Assembly: GCF_005848555.1 (NCBI RefSeq) | Contig: NZ_CP040518.1 | Span: 2,619,501 to 2,683,500 of the forward strand | Length of the DNA stretch: 64,000 nucleotides | Direction of reading: 5' to 3' | From: Blautia sp. SC05B48 | GTDB lineage: Bacteria; Bacillota; Clostridia; Lachnospirales; Lachnospiraceae | Part shown: positions 30,022 through 38,937 of the stretch, piece by piece | Layout of the letters: each line of letters begins with the position of its first letter | How positions within the stretch are numbered: position 1 is the stretch's first letter | Notes under the pieces: model-generated | The model's database searches: none | Told to the model about the DNA's origin: nothing | What the model saw: only the letters and a program-made list of their open reading frames with translations | Made by a program: the position numbers and the translations under genes

Positions 30022-31389
30022 ATGGAATTCCGTAAAAACGATATACTCACTTTAGATATAGAGGATTGCGGAGTTGACGGTGAAGGTATCGGGAAAGCCG
30101 ATGGCTTCACCGTTTTTGTGAAAGACGCCGTGATCGGAGACCGGATCAAAGCCAAGATCATCAAGGCAAAAAAGAACTACGGCTATGGCCGCCTGATGGA
30201 GGTGATCACGCCGTCTCCATACCGTGTGAAGCCTGCCTGCTCCATTGCCCGCCAGTGCGGAGGATGCCAGCTTCAGGCATTATCCTACGAGCAGCAGCTG
30301 AAATTTAAAGAGAAAAAGGTTCGTGGACATCTGGAAAGAATCGGAGGTTTTCAGAATCTTGATATGGAACCGATCATGGGGATGGAAGAACCCTATCATT
30401 ATCGAAACAAGGCACAGTTTCCGGTAGGAAAAAATAAAGACGGAAAGATCATCACAGGCTTTTATGCAGGAAGAACCCACTCCATCATTGATAACCGGGA
30501 ATGTATTCTGGGAGTGAAACAGAATAAAGAGGTTTTGGATCGTGTGATCGGACACATGGAAAAATATCATGTACAGCCTTACGATGAGACTACGGGAAAA
30601 GGTCTTGTACGTCATATTATGATTCGTTATGGCTTCCATACAGATGAGATGATGGTCTGTCTGATCTTAAACGGAGATAAGATCCCTGCAGAAAAGGCTC
30701 TGGTGGAATCACTCTGTGAAATTCCGGAAATGACCAGCATTACCATCAATGTTAATAAAAAACGGAATAATGTGATCCTGGGTGATCAGCTTCGTCTCCT
30801 TTGGGGACAGTCCTATATAACGGACAGCATCGGAGATATTTCCTATCAGATTTCTCCCCTGTCCTTTTTCCAGGTTAATCCCATCCAGACCGAAAAACTG
30901 TATGGAAAGGCTCTGGAATATGCCGGCCTTACGGGAAATGAAACTGTATGGGATCTGTACTGTGGAATCGGAACTATCTCCCTGTTCCTGGCCCAGAAAG
31001 CAAAATTCGTCCGCGGCGTGGAGATCGTACCACAGGCCATTGACAATGCAAGAGAGAATGCGAAGCTCAATGGCATTGAGAATGTAGAGTTTTTTGTCGG
31101 AAAAGCAGAGGAAGTGCTGCCGAGAGAGTATGAGAAGAATGGCGTTTATGCAGACGTTATCGTGGTAGACCCGCCACGGAAGGGCTGTGATGAGGTGCTT
31201 CTGGATACAATCCTTAAAATGAAGCCGGAGAGGGTTGTGTATGTGAGCTGTGATAGTGCGACACTGGCGAGGGATCTGAAGGTGCTGTGTGCGGAGGATT
31301 ATGAGTTGATGCGGGTTTCTACTACGGATATGTTTCCGCAGGGAGTCCATGTTGAAACAGTCTGCCTTCTGTCAAGAAAATCCCAATAA
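30022..31389 (+). CDS. rlmD: 23S rRNA (uracil-5)-methyltransferase, RlmD/TrmA family
   Basis: This 455-residue enzyme has an N-terminal TRAM domain (about residues 1-58) and a [4Fe-4S] motif in CSIARQCGGCQLQ plus an upstream Cys. The SAM fold is VWDLYCGIGTISLFLA, the catalytic loop DPPRKGCDE, and the nucleophile motif VYVSCDSATLARDL. Firmicutes use RlmCD-type relatives that modify U747 and U1939, so exact target is uncertain. It is the last clear core gene before the accessory island. Confidence 0.93.
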   Translation: MEFRKNDILTLDIEDCGVDGEGIGKADGFTVFVKDAVIGDRIKAKIIKAKKNYGYGRLMEVITPSPYRVKPACSIARQCGGCQLQALSYEQQLKFKEKKVRGHLERIGGFQNLDMEPIMGMEEPYHYRNKAQFPVGKNKDGKIITGFYAGRTHSIIDNRECILGVKQNKEVLDRVIGHMEKYHVQPYDETTGKGLVRHIMIRYGFHTDEMMVCLILNGDKIPAEKALVESLCEIPEMTSITINVNKKRNNVILGDQLRLLWGQSYITDSIGDISYQISPLSFFQVNPIQTEKLYGKALEYAGLTGNETVWDLYCGIGTISLFLAQKAKFVRGVEIVPQAIDNARENAKLNGIENVEFFVGKAEEVLPREYEKNGVYADVIVVDPPRKGCDEVLLDTILKMKPERVVYVSCDSATLARDLKVLCAEDYELMRVSTTDMFPQGVHVETVCLLSRKSQ

Positions 31390-31941
31390 ATCAAAGGTTT
31401 CTGCGATTTTGGAAGAAAAATAGATGTGTGTTTCTGTTTCCGAAGAGTGATGATATAATCGGAGATTTACCCCAGGGGATAGGATTTGGGGAATGAGAGA
31501 TATACATTTTGGCAAAAGTGGTTTTGTTAAAGGAGCGTATGATGAAGGAAATTAAACAGTTCACAACCCAATTTCGAAGAGCGATTGATTTGGCTTTGGA
31601 AGCAGGGGAGTTTGATAATGACAGCATATATCGCAGATTTCCACGTGCTTGTTGCGGAGATACGAGTGATTTGTTAGCCCAGTATTTATTAGATAAAGGT
31701 ATCAAAACAGATTATGTCTGTGGAACATATTGGGGTAAACCGGATGAAAACGGACATCTCATGCGTGGCTGATGGTAGACAAACATATTATTATAGATAT
31801 CACAGGTGACCAATTTAGTGGCAAGTCTACTTTTCTTAATTATGACAATGGTGCTAGAATATAAATAGTACAAGCCAAAATGAGAAATTCCAAATACACA
31901 TAAGCATGATATAATAGAGGCATGCTGAAGGAGGATCTCAT

Positions 31942-32226
31942 ATGGCAAAGCAACATGACAAACAATTTAAACTTGATGCAGTCCAGTACTATCAGGATCA
32001 CAAAAATCTCGGAGTACGTGGATGTGCAGAAAATCTTGGCATCGGATACAGCACATTAACAAAATGGCTGAAAGACTTCCGGGAATCAGGTGATATTCCT
32101 GTTCGTGGTTCTGGTAATTATGCATCTGATGAGCAGAAGGAAATTGCCCGTCTCAGACGTGAATTACGTGATGCCCAAGATGCACTTGATGTGTTAAAAA
32201 AAGCAATCAACATTCTGAGAAAATGA
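31942..32226 (+). CDS. IS3-family transposase OrfA
   Basis: This 94-residue protein has a helix-turn-helix (GVRGCAENLGIGYSTLTKWLKDF) and a C-terminal leucine-zipper coiled coil (about residues 60-93). A run of seven A then G at 32196-32203 is a good -1 slippage site for an OrfAB fusion. It overlaps orfB by 4 bp. AAGGAGG precedes the ATG. Confidence 0.93.
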   Translation: MAKQHDKQFKLDAVQYYQDHKNLGVRGCAENLGIGYSTLTKWLKDFRESGDIPVRGSGNYASDEQKEIARLRRELRDAQDALDVLKKAINILRK

Positions 32227-33137
32227 CGGAAGCCATTTATCTTGAAGTGTCTGAGAAGACGGAAGCTGCCAAAAAGGCTGGACGCCGGGTTTCCGTCTCC
32301 AGAATGTTGAAATTTTTAGGTGTCTCTCGCTCAGGATATCTTGCATGGCTCCACCACGTACCTTCTGATACAGAAAAACGTCGTAAAGCTGTAAAAGCAA
32401 AAATACAGGATATTTATGATGATTCCAAGCAGAACTACGGTGCTCCGAAAATCACTGTAGAACTTCGAAAAACTGGTGAAGTCATTTCGGAAAGAACCGT
32501 TGGTACATATATGCGCCAAATGGGGATCCGTGCTCAGTGGAGCAAACCATGGACGATCACCACAAAAGATTCCGATTTCAGCACTGAATTACAAAATATC
32601 CTTGATGAGCAATTTAATCCTGATCGTCCGAATGCAGTCTGGTGTTCGGATATTACCTACATCTGGACAATAGATGGATTTGTCTATCTGACCAGTGTTA
32701 TGGATTTATTTTCCAGAAAAATCATAGCCTGGACGCTTTCAGAAACACTGGAAGTATCTTGCGTGATTGATACTATAAACAAAGCCCAAGTTCGCCGAAA
32801 TATCGATCAACCATTAATTATCCATTCGGATCGTGGCAGCCAATATGTTGCAAAGGAATATAAAAAAGCAACCGAAAATATGTAGCGCAGTTATTCGAAG
32901 AAAGCTTTTCCGTGGGATAATGCATGCATTGAATCCTTTCATTCTATTATCAAACGTGAATGGCTCAATCGCTTTAAAATTCGCGACTATAAGCAGACAT
33001 ACCAGTTGATTTTTGAATATCTGGAAGCTTTCTACAATACGAAACGAATTCATAGCCATTGCAACTATATGTCGCCAAACGAATTCGAACGAGTGTATGA
33101 AAGAACGCACACTGAGGCTGAGCTTCTGGCAGGTTAA
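32223..33137 (+). pseudogene. IS3-family transposase OrfB with in-frame amber codon
   Basis: The frame is continuous over 304 codons apart from TAG at 32883-32885 (codon 221). The HTH_21 domain is followed by the integrase core. DDE residues appear as WCSDITYI, SVMDLFSRKIIAW and, after the stop, NACIESFHSIIKREW. A product ending at the TAG lacks the catalytic Glu. The expected residue at the stop is probably Gln (CAG to TAG). Confidence 0.88.
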
Positions 33138-33405
33138 AATGGGGAGAAATTTCTCATTTTAACTCGTACTAAATCTTGACATAGGACCAGTCTTCATCCG
33201 GCAATGTTAGATGTGCAGGAGGAAATACTTAAAATGTTCCAAACAGCTGCGTATGAACAATATACAGAAATTTTAGAAAGGCAGAGACAGGAAGCCTTGT
33301 AGCAGGGGTAAAATCTTTTGGAAAATCCCATTATAAACAAAAGTGATGATAAATATATTGATACTGTGATACACATATTTTCTTTTCAATAGAGATGGTG
33401 GTTAT

Positions 33406-34026
33406 ATGTTAGAGAAGGAAAAACTAGACGGTTATTTTATAGCTGTAGATGGTCCTAATGGTGTTGGAAAGTCAACACTAATAGAGGCTATAAAAAATAA
33501 ATTGGAAGTATTGGGATATGCTGTATATATAACAAGGGAGCCCACGGATACTAAACTGGGAAATTTCTTAAGAGAGTTTGCAGAAAAACATTCAGGGATA
33601 AGTTTGGCGTGTTTGGTTGCGGCAGATAGATATGAGCATATGACCAATGAAATTATACCTGCATTAGAAGAGGGACAACTGGTTATTTCTGATAGGTATA
33701 TACTTTCATCACTAATATTGCAAGAAATGGATGGTGTTAGTGCTACTTTTGTGTTGACTGCAAATTCCGAAATAATAAAGCCGGATTTGCAATTGGCAGT
33801 GTTTGCAGATGAAAGGGTTTTGCAAAAAAGATTATCAGAACGAGATACATTGACTAGATTTGAAAAAGGGAATCAGTCAAAAAGTGAACTTGATTTTATG
33901 GAGAGAGGGATTATAGAATTAAGGAAATATAATATCGATGTTATGAATATTTATAACAATGACAATTTGGAAGAAAATGTAGAAAAAGTGGTTTCTTATG
34001 TAGTTAATAACTGGAGGAAGGTATGA
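33406..34026 (+). CDS. Thymidylate-kinase-like nucleoside monophosphate kinase
   Basis: This 206-residue P-loop kinase has VDGPNGVGKST (Lys22), TREPTDT (residues 43-49, TMK motif TREPGGT), AADRYEHMTNEIIPAL (72-87) and DRY (96-98). A LID-like segment RLSERDTLTRFE follows. It looks like dTMP kinase but is probably not the housekeeping copy: it is AT-rich and sits in an island. It overlaps the next gene by 4 bp (ATGA). Substrate could be dTMP or a modified deoxynucleotide. Only about 100 bp of AT-rich sequence with no clear promoter separates it from the IS-split pseudogene. Confidence 0.82.
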   Translation: MLEKEKLDGYFIAVDGPNGVGKSTLIEAIKNKLEVLGYAVYITREPTDTKLGNFLREFAEKHSGISLACLVAADRYEHMTNEIIPALEEGQLVISDRYILSSLILQEMDGVSATFVLTANSEIIKPDLQLAVFADERVLQKRLSERDTLTRFEKGNQSKSELDFMERGIIELRKYNIDVMNIYNNDNLEENVEKVVSYVVNNWRKV

Positions 34027-35357
34027 AAAAATTTATTCTATTTAACTCTCCTATATTTTGGGATACCACAAAAGAGAAAGAACAGTATTTATCACCACTG
34101 GGATTAGGATATATAGCAACATATTTAGAAAAAGCGGGAATAGATGTTACTATTGTAGATTGCGTAAAAGAAAGAAAATCTGTAACAGATATAGCGAATT
34201 TTATTAATAAAATGCATCCAGATTATATTGGAATAAACATTTTTACGCAAAATTACGAAATGGTGAAGTTTATTATTGAAAGTATTGAGATCCCATGTGA
34301 TTGTTTTATCGGAGGACAAGCCGTTAAGAGTATTTATTTTGATATACTTCAATGGGATACCCAAAATAGATTGAACATAATTATTGGTGAGGGAGAATTT
34401 ATAATACCTGCCCTTGTTTTAGGATTATGCAATCAGATTCCAGAGGAACAAAAGAATCAAAAATTTGTATATAGAGTTAATAAAGATTCGGAATATTTTC
34501 CAGAGGATATTTCAAATGTCTTTTTGGATAGGAGGTATTTGGGAAACGAGATAGTAGACAATCATTATGGTGAGAAAGAAATAGCAATCATTACATCGAG
34601 AGGATGTGCGTTTGATTGCGCGTTTTGCGGAGGGGCCAGGAGCTTAAATAAAGATGTTACAACCAGAATTCGCACAGAAGAAAGTGTTATAATGGAAATC
34701 AAAGAAATACTATCTACATATCCAGATATACAAAGCATTCGAATTTTAGATGATTTGTTTTTAAGAAATGGTAAAAGTATAGATATGGCAAATAATATTT
34801 TTTCAAAATTTCCACAGTTGAGTTGGCGAGGAATGGTTCATGTGTTGTCTCTAATTGGAAATATTGAAAAAGTGAAGGATCTCCACAATGGAAGGTGTAG
34901 GGAATTGTTTATTGGAATCGAATCTGGTTCAGAAAGAATGAGAAAGAAAATAAATAAGCTTGGTAGTTCAGATGATGTTATAACTGTTTCAAAAGAAATT
35001 CTGGAGAATGGAATTGACTTGAAGGGGTATTTTATTTATGGTTTTCCAGAAGAAACAAAAGAAGATTTTCAAAAAACATATGAATTGGCTTCTAAAATAA
35101 AAGAAATATCGCTTAAGACTCCTGGAACATTTAGAACCAGTGTGTTCCAATTTAGACCATATCATGGAACGCAGTTATATAATGAAATAGTAAAAAGCAC
35201 TGGAATTATTCATGGGTGTGAATTTAATAAATCAATAAGTCAATTTGAGGGAAGATCACAGTTCAATTTTGAATTTGGGAATTATAGTGCGGAGATAGAT
35301 GAAATGTTAAATGAATATATTATAAAAACACAGAAACTTACAGAGGAAGAACAATGA
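34023..35357 (+). CDS. B12-binding-type radical SAM enzyme of the TMK-UDG cassette
   Basis: This 444-residue protein has an N-terminal cobalamin-binding-like Rossmann domain (about residues 1-150; SPLGLGYIATYLEKAGIDVTIVD, then FIGGQAV and GEGEF). A radical SAM barrel follows with SRGCAFDCAFCGG (C195, C199, C202). The canonical DxHxxG cobalamin histidine is not evident, so B12 may bind base-off without it or not at all. It has ATGA overlaps with the kinase before and the glycosylase-like gene after. The reaction is unknown; methylation or rearrangement of a nucleotide is a reasonable guess from context. Confidence 0.85.
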   Translation: MKKFILFNSPIFWDTTKEKEQYLSPLGLGYIATYLEKAGIDVTIVDCVKERKSVTDIANFINKMHPDYIGINIFTQNYEMVKFIIESIEIPCDCFIGGQAVKSIYFDILQWDTQNRLNIIIGEGEFIIPALVLGLCNQIPEEQKNQKFVYRVNKDSEYFPEDISNVFLDRRYLGNEIVDNHYGEKEIAIITSRGCAFDCAFCGGARSLNKDVTTRIRTEESVIMEIKEILSTYPDIQSIRILDDLFLRNGKSIDMANNIFSKFPQLSWRGMVHVLSLIGNIEKVKDLHNGRCRELFIGIESGSERMRKKINKLGSSDDVITVSKEILENGIDLKGYFIYGFPEETKEDFQKTYELASKIKEISLKTPGTFRTSVFQFRPYHGTQLYNEIVKSTGIIHGCEFNKSISQFEGRSQFNFEFGNYSAEIDEMLNEYIIKTQKLTEEEQ

Positions 35358-35902
35358 TTGAGCAAATACGTAGATGTCAAAAGTGCGGTTTGTGTTTTAA
35401 CCAAAAACCGCTATTAGATACAGAAAAAGAATGTCAGGTTTTTTGGGTAGGTCTTTCGGCAAAAAAAATGGAATCTGATGAAGAAGTCCCGTTGTCTCCG
35501 GAAACCAATACAGGAATGTTGATTCAAAAGATAGAGGAATTGTGTGGAGAGGTAATCACATATAAAACAAATTTAGTAAAATGCCTTCCTTTAACAGAGG
35601 AACAAAAATTGCGTTATCCTAATAGAAAAGAAATCGATAGTTGTTTTGAACATTTGGTTGGTGAAATTCAGGCAATGTCTCCGAAAATAGTTTTTTTGTT
35701 GGGAGAAAAAGTTTATTCATCTGTTGGAAAACATTTAAAAATCAATTTTGAAAAATGGGATGAATTTGAATATCATTATAAAAAATATGAAGGGACTTAT
35801 TATGTACCAATTCACCATCCATCTTATATTTACGTTTATAAAAGAAAACGAATGGATGAATATATTGAGGGGGTTGAAAGGATAATAAATCAATTATTAT
35901 AG
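35354..35902 (+). CDS. Fe-S uracil-DNA-glycosylase-like protein with altered active site
   Basis: This 182-residue protein follows the family 4/5 UDG layout. Cluster cysteines are C8, C11 (CQKC), C77 in TNLVKCLP and C97 in EIDSCFEHL. MSPKIVFLLGEKV and the C-terminal HHPSYI (His155) match UDG motifs. Motif A, normally GEAPG, reads GLSAKK here, so the usual catalytic region is changed and uracil may not be the substrate. It is the last gene of the kinase-radical SAM-UDG cassette, coupled by a 4-bp overlap, and ends with TAG. Confidence 0.8.
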   Translation: MIEQIRRCQKCGLCFNQKPLLDTEKECQVFWVGLSAKKMESDEEVPLSPETNTGMLIQKIEELCGEVITYKTNLVKCLPLTEEQKLRYPNRKEIDSCFEHLVGEIQAMSPKIVFLLGEKVYSSVGKHLKINFEKWDEFEYHYKKYEGTYYVPIHHPSYIYVYKRKRMDEYIEGVERIINQLL

Positions 35903-36299
35903 TTGTGATGGATATAAAGCGTGATATGTTCCTGCTACAATCGCAGGTATAAAAATGACGGAGAACTAAGTCGGTTGGGGTCTGGGACATATGGCACACT
36001 TTTTGCCTCTCGTTTAAAAGCTGAATGATTCGGACTAAAACTTGTAGTGTAGGAAAGTTGATTAGACGGGGTAAATGCTATCCCCCTAATAGTGATACAA
36101 ACATTTTCGCAAAAGGTGACGGTTTCGCTATTTAGTATAAGAAGTAACTTTCACCGCATGTAGAGACTGTGTGCCTCTTGAGCAACCGAAAACCAGATAC
36201 CACGGTAAAACTCAGCGTGGATATGGATGATTACTATCGTATTAAAGATGGTAAAGAGCCTAAATAAAACCAAATAATACACTGAAACAAAGCAAGACA
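35903..36299. other. Gene-free relic region between the cassette and symE
   Basis: No intact gene is seen. Near 36172-36267 one frame reads KPDTTVKLSVDMDDYYRIKDGKEPK then stop, without a start or ribosome site. It looks like the 3' end of a decayed mobile-element gene. The rest shows no recognisable feature. Confidence 0.4.
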
Positions 36300-36350
36300 G
36301 AAGCTGTTGATGCGTTAGAAGATAACGTGTCAGCGGCTTTTTCTTTTTAT
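36300..36350 (+). terminator. Terminator-like hairpin before symE
   Basis: AAGCTGTTGATGCGTT pairs with AACGTGTCAGCGGCTT, including G-U pairs, followed by TTTTTCTTTTT. Confidence 0.65.
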
Positions 36351-36389
36351 CTGAAAATCTATTAGTCAAATCTGAAAGGAGTCAATTCT

Positions 36390-36710
36390 ATGGCAAAGAA
36401 AAATGTAAGAAATATGAAGGTTTGTGGACAGAGCGGTTATAAATATGAGACGGTTCCGACAATTACATTAAAAGGAAAATGGCTGGAAGAACTTGGATTT
36501 CATCTTGGAGATTATGTACAGGTGAAATGTGAAAATGGTCAGCTGATTATCACACCGGATGTGAATAAAGCACAGGAGCAGGAAGCAAAAACAGCATTTA
36601 TGGATGAGGAGATTAAGAAACTGAAAATCAGATACCAGAATGAAAAAGAAGAAATTACTGCAAAATATGTGGCGGAGCAGAGTGCCGGCTGTTATGGAAA
36701 GAAAGCATGA
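36390..36710 (+). CDS. SymE-like (AbrB-fold) toxin-type protein
   Basis: This 106-residue protein matches the SymE family: RNMKVCGQSGYKY, then PTITLKGKWLEELGFHLGDYVQVKCENGQLIITPD. A Glu/Lys-rich helical tail follows. E. coli SymE is an SOS-induced RNA-associated toxin held by an antisense RNA; in Lachnospiraceae elements homologues commonly sit beside parA. An antisense regulator was not identified. AAAGGAG precedes the ATG. It overlaps the longest parA frame by 4 bp. Confidence 0.78.
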   Translation: MAKKNVRNMKVCGQSGYKYETVPTITLKGKWLEELGFHLGDYVQVKCENGQLIITPDVNKAQEQEAKTAFMDEEIKKLKIRYQNEKEEITAKYVAEQSAGCYGKKA

Positions 36711-36724
36711 GAGGGGGAGAGAGT

Positions 36725-37510
36725 ATGGCAAGGATTATTATGTGCGGATCATTTAAAGGGGGAGTTGGCAAGACTGCCAGCTCCTGGAACCTGGCTTATT
36801 CACTGGCTGAGATGGGAAAAAGGGTTCTGGCTGTTGATTTTGACAGCCAGGCAAATCAGACTACCAGCTTCGGAATTGAAGATCCTGCGGCTGTACCGGT
36901 GACGATTGGACATCTGATGATGAATCGGCTGGAAGATGAGGAAGTGCCGGATCCGTCAGAATTTATTCAGAGCAGAAACGGTGTGGACTTTATTCCATCA
37001 TCCATGATGCTTTCGGCAGTGGACAGTAAGCTACGGATGGAAATGGGTTCAGAGAAGATGCTGGTCGGCATTCTGGAGCCACTGAGAGGGCTGTATGACT
37101 ATATTATTGTAGACACCTGTCCATCGCTCGGAACATTGACGATTAACGCACTGACGGCGGCTGATGAGGTGATTATTGCTGTCAATCCACAGCTTCTGGC
37201 AATGATGGGATTGCAGGATTTTATCCGGACAGTGAAGAAAGTCAGAAGCAGACTGAATGACCGCCTGCAGATTGCAGGGATTCTGCTGACTATGTGTGAT
37301 GCCAGAACAAATCTCTGCAAGGTAATCACAGAACAGCTGACGGATACTTTTGATGGACAGATCCGGATTTTTAAGAACATCATACCAAACACAGTAAAGG
37401 TGGGAGAATCAATTTATTACAGTGAGCCGCTTCTGGAGTATGCACCGGAGAATAAGGCTTGTAAAGCATACCGAAATCTGGCAGAGGAGGTGGTTGGGGA
37501 TGAAAGCTAA
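36725..37510 (+). CDS. parA: ParA-family partition ATPase
   Basis: This 261-residue protein has the deviant Walker A KGGVGKT (Lys11, Lys16), VDFDSQANQT as Walker A' and VDTCPSLGTLTINAL as Walker B. It drives DNA segregation or positioning with ParB. The ATG at 36725 follows a GGGGGAGAG site; the in-frame ATG at 36707 overlaps symE. It shows that the island contains plasmid/ICE backbone. The gene is intact, but its partner parB is not. Confidence 0.93.
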   Translation: MARIIMCGSFKGGVGKTASSWNLAYSLAEMGKRVLAVDFDSQANQTTSFGIEDPAAVPVTIGHLMMNRLEDEEVPDPSEFIQSRNGVDFIPSSMMLSAVDSKLRMEMGSEKMLVGILEPLRGLYDYIIVDTCPSLGTLTINALTAADEVIIAVNPQLLAMMGLQDFIRTVKKVRSRLNDRLQIAGILLTMCDARTNLCKVITEQLTDTFDGQIRIFKNIIPNTVKVGESIYYSEPLLEYAPENKACKAYRNLAEEVVGDES

Positions 37511-38498
37511 TGCACCAAAAAGAAAAGTATTTCAGGACGCACTGGATCTTCTTGCTGAGGATCCGGTGAAGGATACGCCAGTGGCTGTGAATGGGATTGT
37601 TTCTATTCCTGTTGAGGAAATCCATCCGTTTCATGATCATCCATTCCGGCTGTATGAGGGAGACCGCCTCGAAGATATGGTACAGAGCATCAGGGAGCAT
37701 GGTGTGCTGAATCCGGTGATCGTGAGGAAGGCTGCAAGGGGATATGAGATGCTTGCAGGGCATAACAGAACCAATGCGGCAAAGATAGCAGGATTGACGG
37801 AGGTGCCGGCGATAGTGAAGACGGATCTGTCTGATGAGGATGCTTATGTGTACGTGATCGAGACAAACCTGTTGCAGAGATCCTTTGCGGAACTGCTTCC
37901 ATCAGAGAAGGCGGCAGTGCTGGTGGCACGTTATGAAAAAATAAGCAGTCAGGGGAAACGGAATGATATCCGGTAGGAAATTGAGGCTTTGGAAAAAACC
38001 TGTGGACACGATGTCCACAAGTCCAGACAGAGAACCTGTGGACATGATGTCCACAAGTCACAGAAGAGCCGTGATGGACTTGGTGAGGAATATGGAATGA
38101 CTGGAAGGAATATTGCCAGATATATGAGACTGGACCGGCTGATTCCGGAATTTAAGGATGCAGTAGATAAGGGGACACTGGCAATGGTAGTTGCTGTTGA
38201 TTTGTCTTATCTGAATGTGAAGATGCAGAAGATGATCCAGCAGGTGGCAGAGGCTGAGGGAAAGAAACTGAAACCGAAGTAGGCAGTGGAACTGCGGAAG
38301 ATGGGAAAGGAGATTACGAAAGAGACGGTTGAGAGTGTTCTGGCGTGTAAAGAAAAGAAGAAGCCGCAGAGTGTGTCAGTGAAACTGCCGGTGGAATTGT
38401 ATGAGAAGTATTTTGCACAGATGGATGCCGGAGCAGTGCAGGAGATTATGGAGAAGGCATTGGAAGGGTATTTTGGAAAGGAGGCAACAGGTGTTTAG
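37500..38498 (+). pseudogene. parB: ParB-family partition protein with two in-frame amber codons
   Basis: One frame runs through 333 codons but contains TAG at 37974-37976 and 38280-38282. The ParB/Srx nuclease-like domain is clear: VEEIHPFHDHPFRLYEGD, then REHGVLNPVIVRKA, AGHNRTNAAKIAGL and ETNLLQRSF. After the first stop come a repeated TCGHDVHKS linker, the HTH part GMTGRNIARYMRLDRLIPE and a C-terminal helix. The start overlaps parA by 11 bp. Without suppression only the N-terminal 158 residues are made, lacking the HTH. Confidence 0.88.
37998..38069. repeat. Two 36-bp direct repeats, each holding a palindrome
   Basis: ACCTGTGGACAYGATGTCCACAAGTC-like units repeat at 36-bp spacing inside parB. 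Each contains TGTGGACA and TGTCCACA arms around three bases (38001-38019, 38037-38055). They encode the repeated TCGHDVHKS peptide. They could be an embedded partition or operator site. Confidence 0.6.
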
Positions 38499-38770
38499 CA
38501 GAGAAGATCTTGAATGTCTGGATCCGGGGTATTTTGAGATTATTTATATGGATGACCGGGATGTAACCATCATGTCCCCGGAATACAAGGCATATGTGGT
38601 ATATACATAATCCAGAATATCCATTGATGGGATCCTGTATCATATTTCATAAGCATAAGGTGTCCCATCCGTATCATCAGCATGGCCGCAGTAATACACT
38701 GCGGCAGGCTGTGCGGAGCATTAAGAAACATGATAAATGGCAGTTGGGTGGAAGAAAGATTACAAATTGA
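38491..38770 (+). pseudogene. Small conserved ICE/plasmid gene, frameshifted
   Basis: GTG at 38491 after AAGGAGG starts VFSREDLECLDPGYFEIIYMDDRDVTIMS. The frame then breaks at a CCCC run (about 38576-38579). One C fewer restores RNTRHMWYIHN, then IIFHKHKVSHPYHQHGRSNTLRQAV to a TGA at 38770. Similar proteins accompany ParA/ParB in Lachnospiraceae elements as far as I recall. Function unknown. Confidence 0.65.
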
Positions 38771-38853
38771 TATAGTTTGGAAAGGTGTTATCAGAAATGG
38801 TAGCGTCTTTTTTATGTTTGGTGTATATCTTTGAAAACAATTTACTATACAAA

Positions 38854-38882
38854 TTGAAAATACATTTATGTCCTAGCATTAT
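38854..38882 (+). promoter_or_regulatory. Possible promoter of the NgoFVII-Z1 operon
   Basis: TTGAAA (38854-38859), 17 bp, CATTAT (38877-38882). The -10 is weak; it is the best candidate in the 167-bp gap. Confidence 0.35.
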
Positions 38883-38937
38883 CAGCTGTTTTGCAGTAAA
38901 ATTGAATAATACATTAAGAGTTTATAGGGGGTGCAGG

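Larger units (their letters stand above)
31866..33171 (+). mobile_element. IS3-family insertion sequence (about 1.3 kb), transposase interrupted
   Basis: The termini are 24-bp imperfect inverted repeats: TAGTACAAGCCAAAATGAG at 31866 and, inverted from 33171, TAGTACGAGTTAAAATGAG (21 of 24 match over the full length). Between them lie orfA and orfB in the -1 arrangement typical of IS3. I see no convincing target-site duplication, so the flanks may have changed since insertion. The element has landed in a cysteine-protease-like gene and is probably immobile because orfB holds an amber codon. Confidence 0.9.
31539..33302 (+). pseudogene. Papain-like/transglutaminase-like gene, frameshifted and split by an IS3 element
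   Basis: The left part encodes MMKEIKQFTTQFRRAIDLAL, then RACCGDTSDLLAQYLLD with a candidate nucleophile Cys. It runs into a premature TGA at 31770 after ENGHLMRG. One base out of frame the sequence continues HAWLMVDKH and IIDITGDQF, supplying candidate His and Asp. A single-base deletion near 31760 explains this. The IS lies at 31866-33171. Beyond it, IGPV and a C-terminal-like helix (LHPAMLDVQEEILKMFQ) ending at 33302 are probably the rest. The family is unnamed to me; the catalytic triad is inferred. Confidence 0.6.

Noticed and set aside
31866-33171. Target-site duplication flanking the IS3 element
   Set aside because: Left flank (…TAAA) and right flank (AATC…) share only a couple of A residues, which is not convincing.
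37998-38069. 36-bp spaced repeats as a CRISPR array
   Set aside because: Only two units, contiguous rather than separated by spacers, lying inside the parB frame, with no cas genes nearby.
32883-38282. Reassignment of TAG to an amino acid in the island
   Set aside because: Intact genes of the same region end in TAG (the UDG-like gene at 35902 and the NgoFVII-like gene at 40089), so TAG functions as a stop here.
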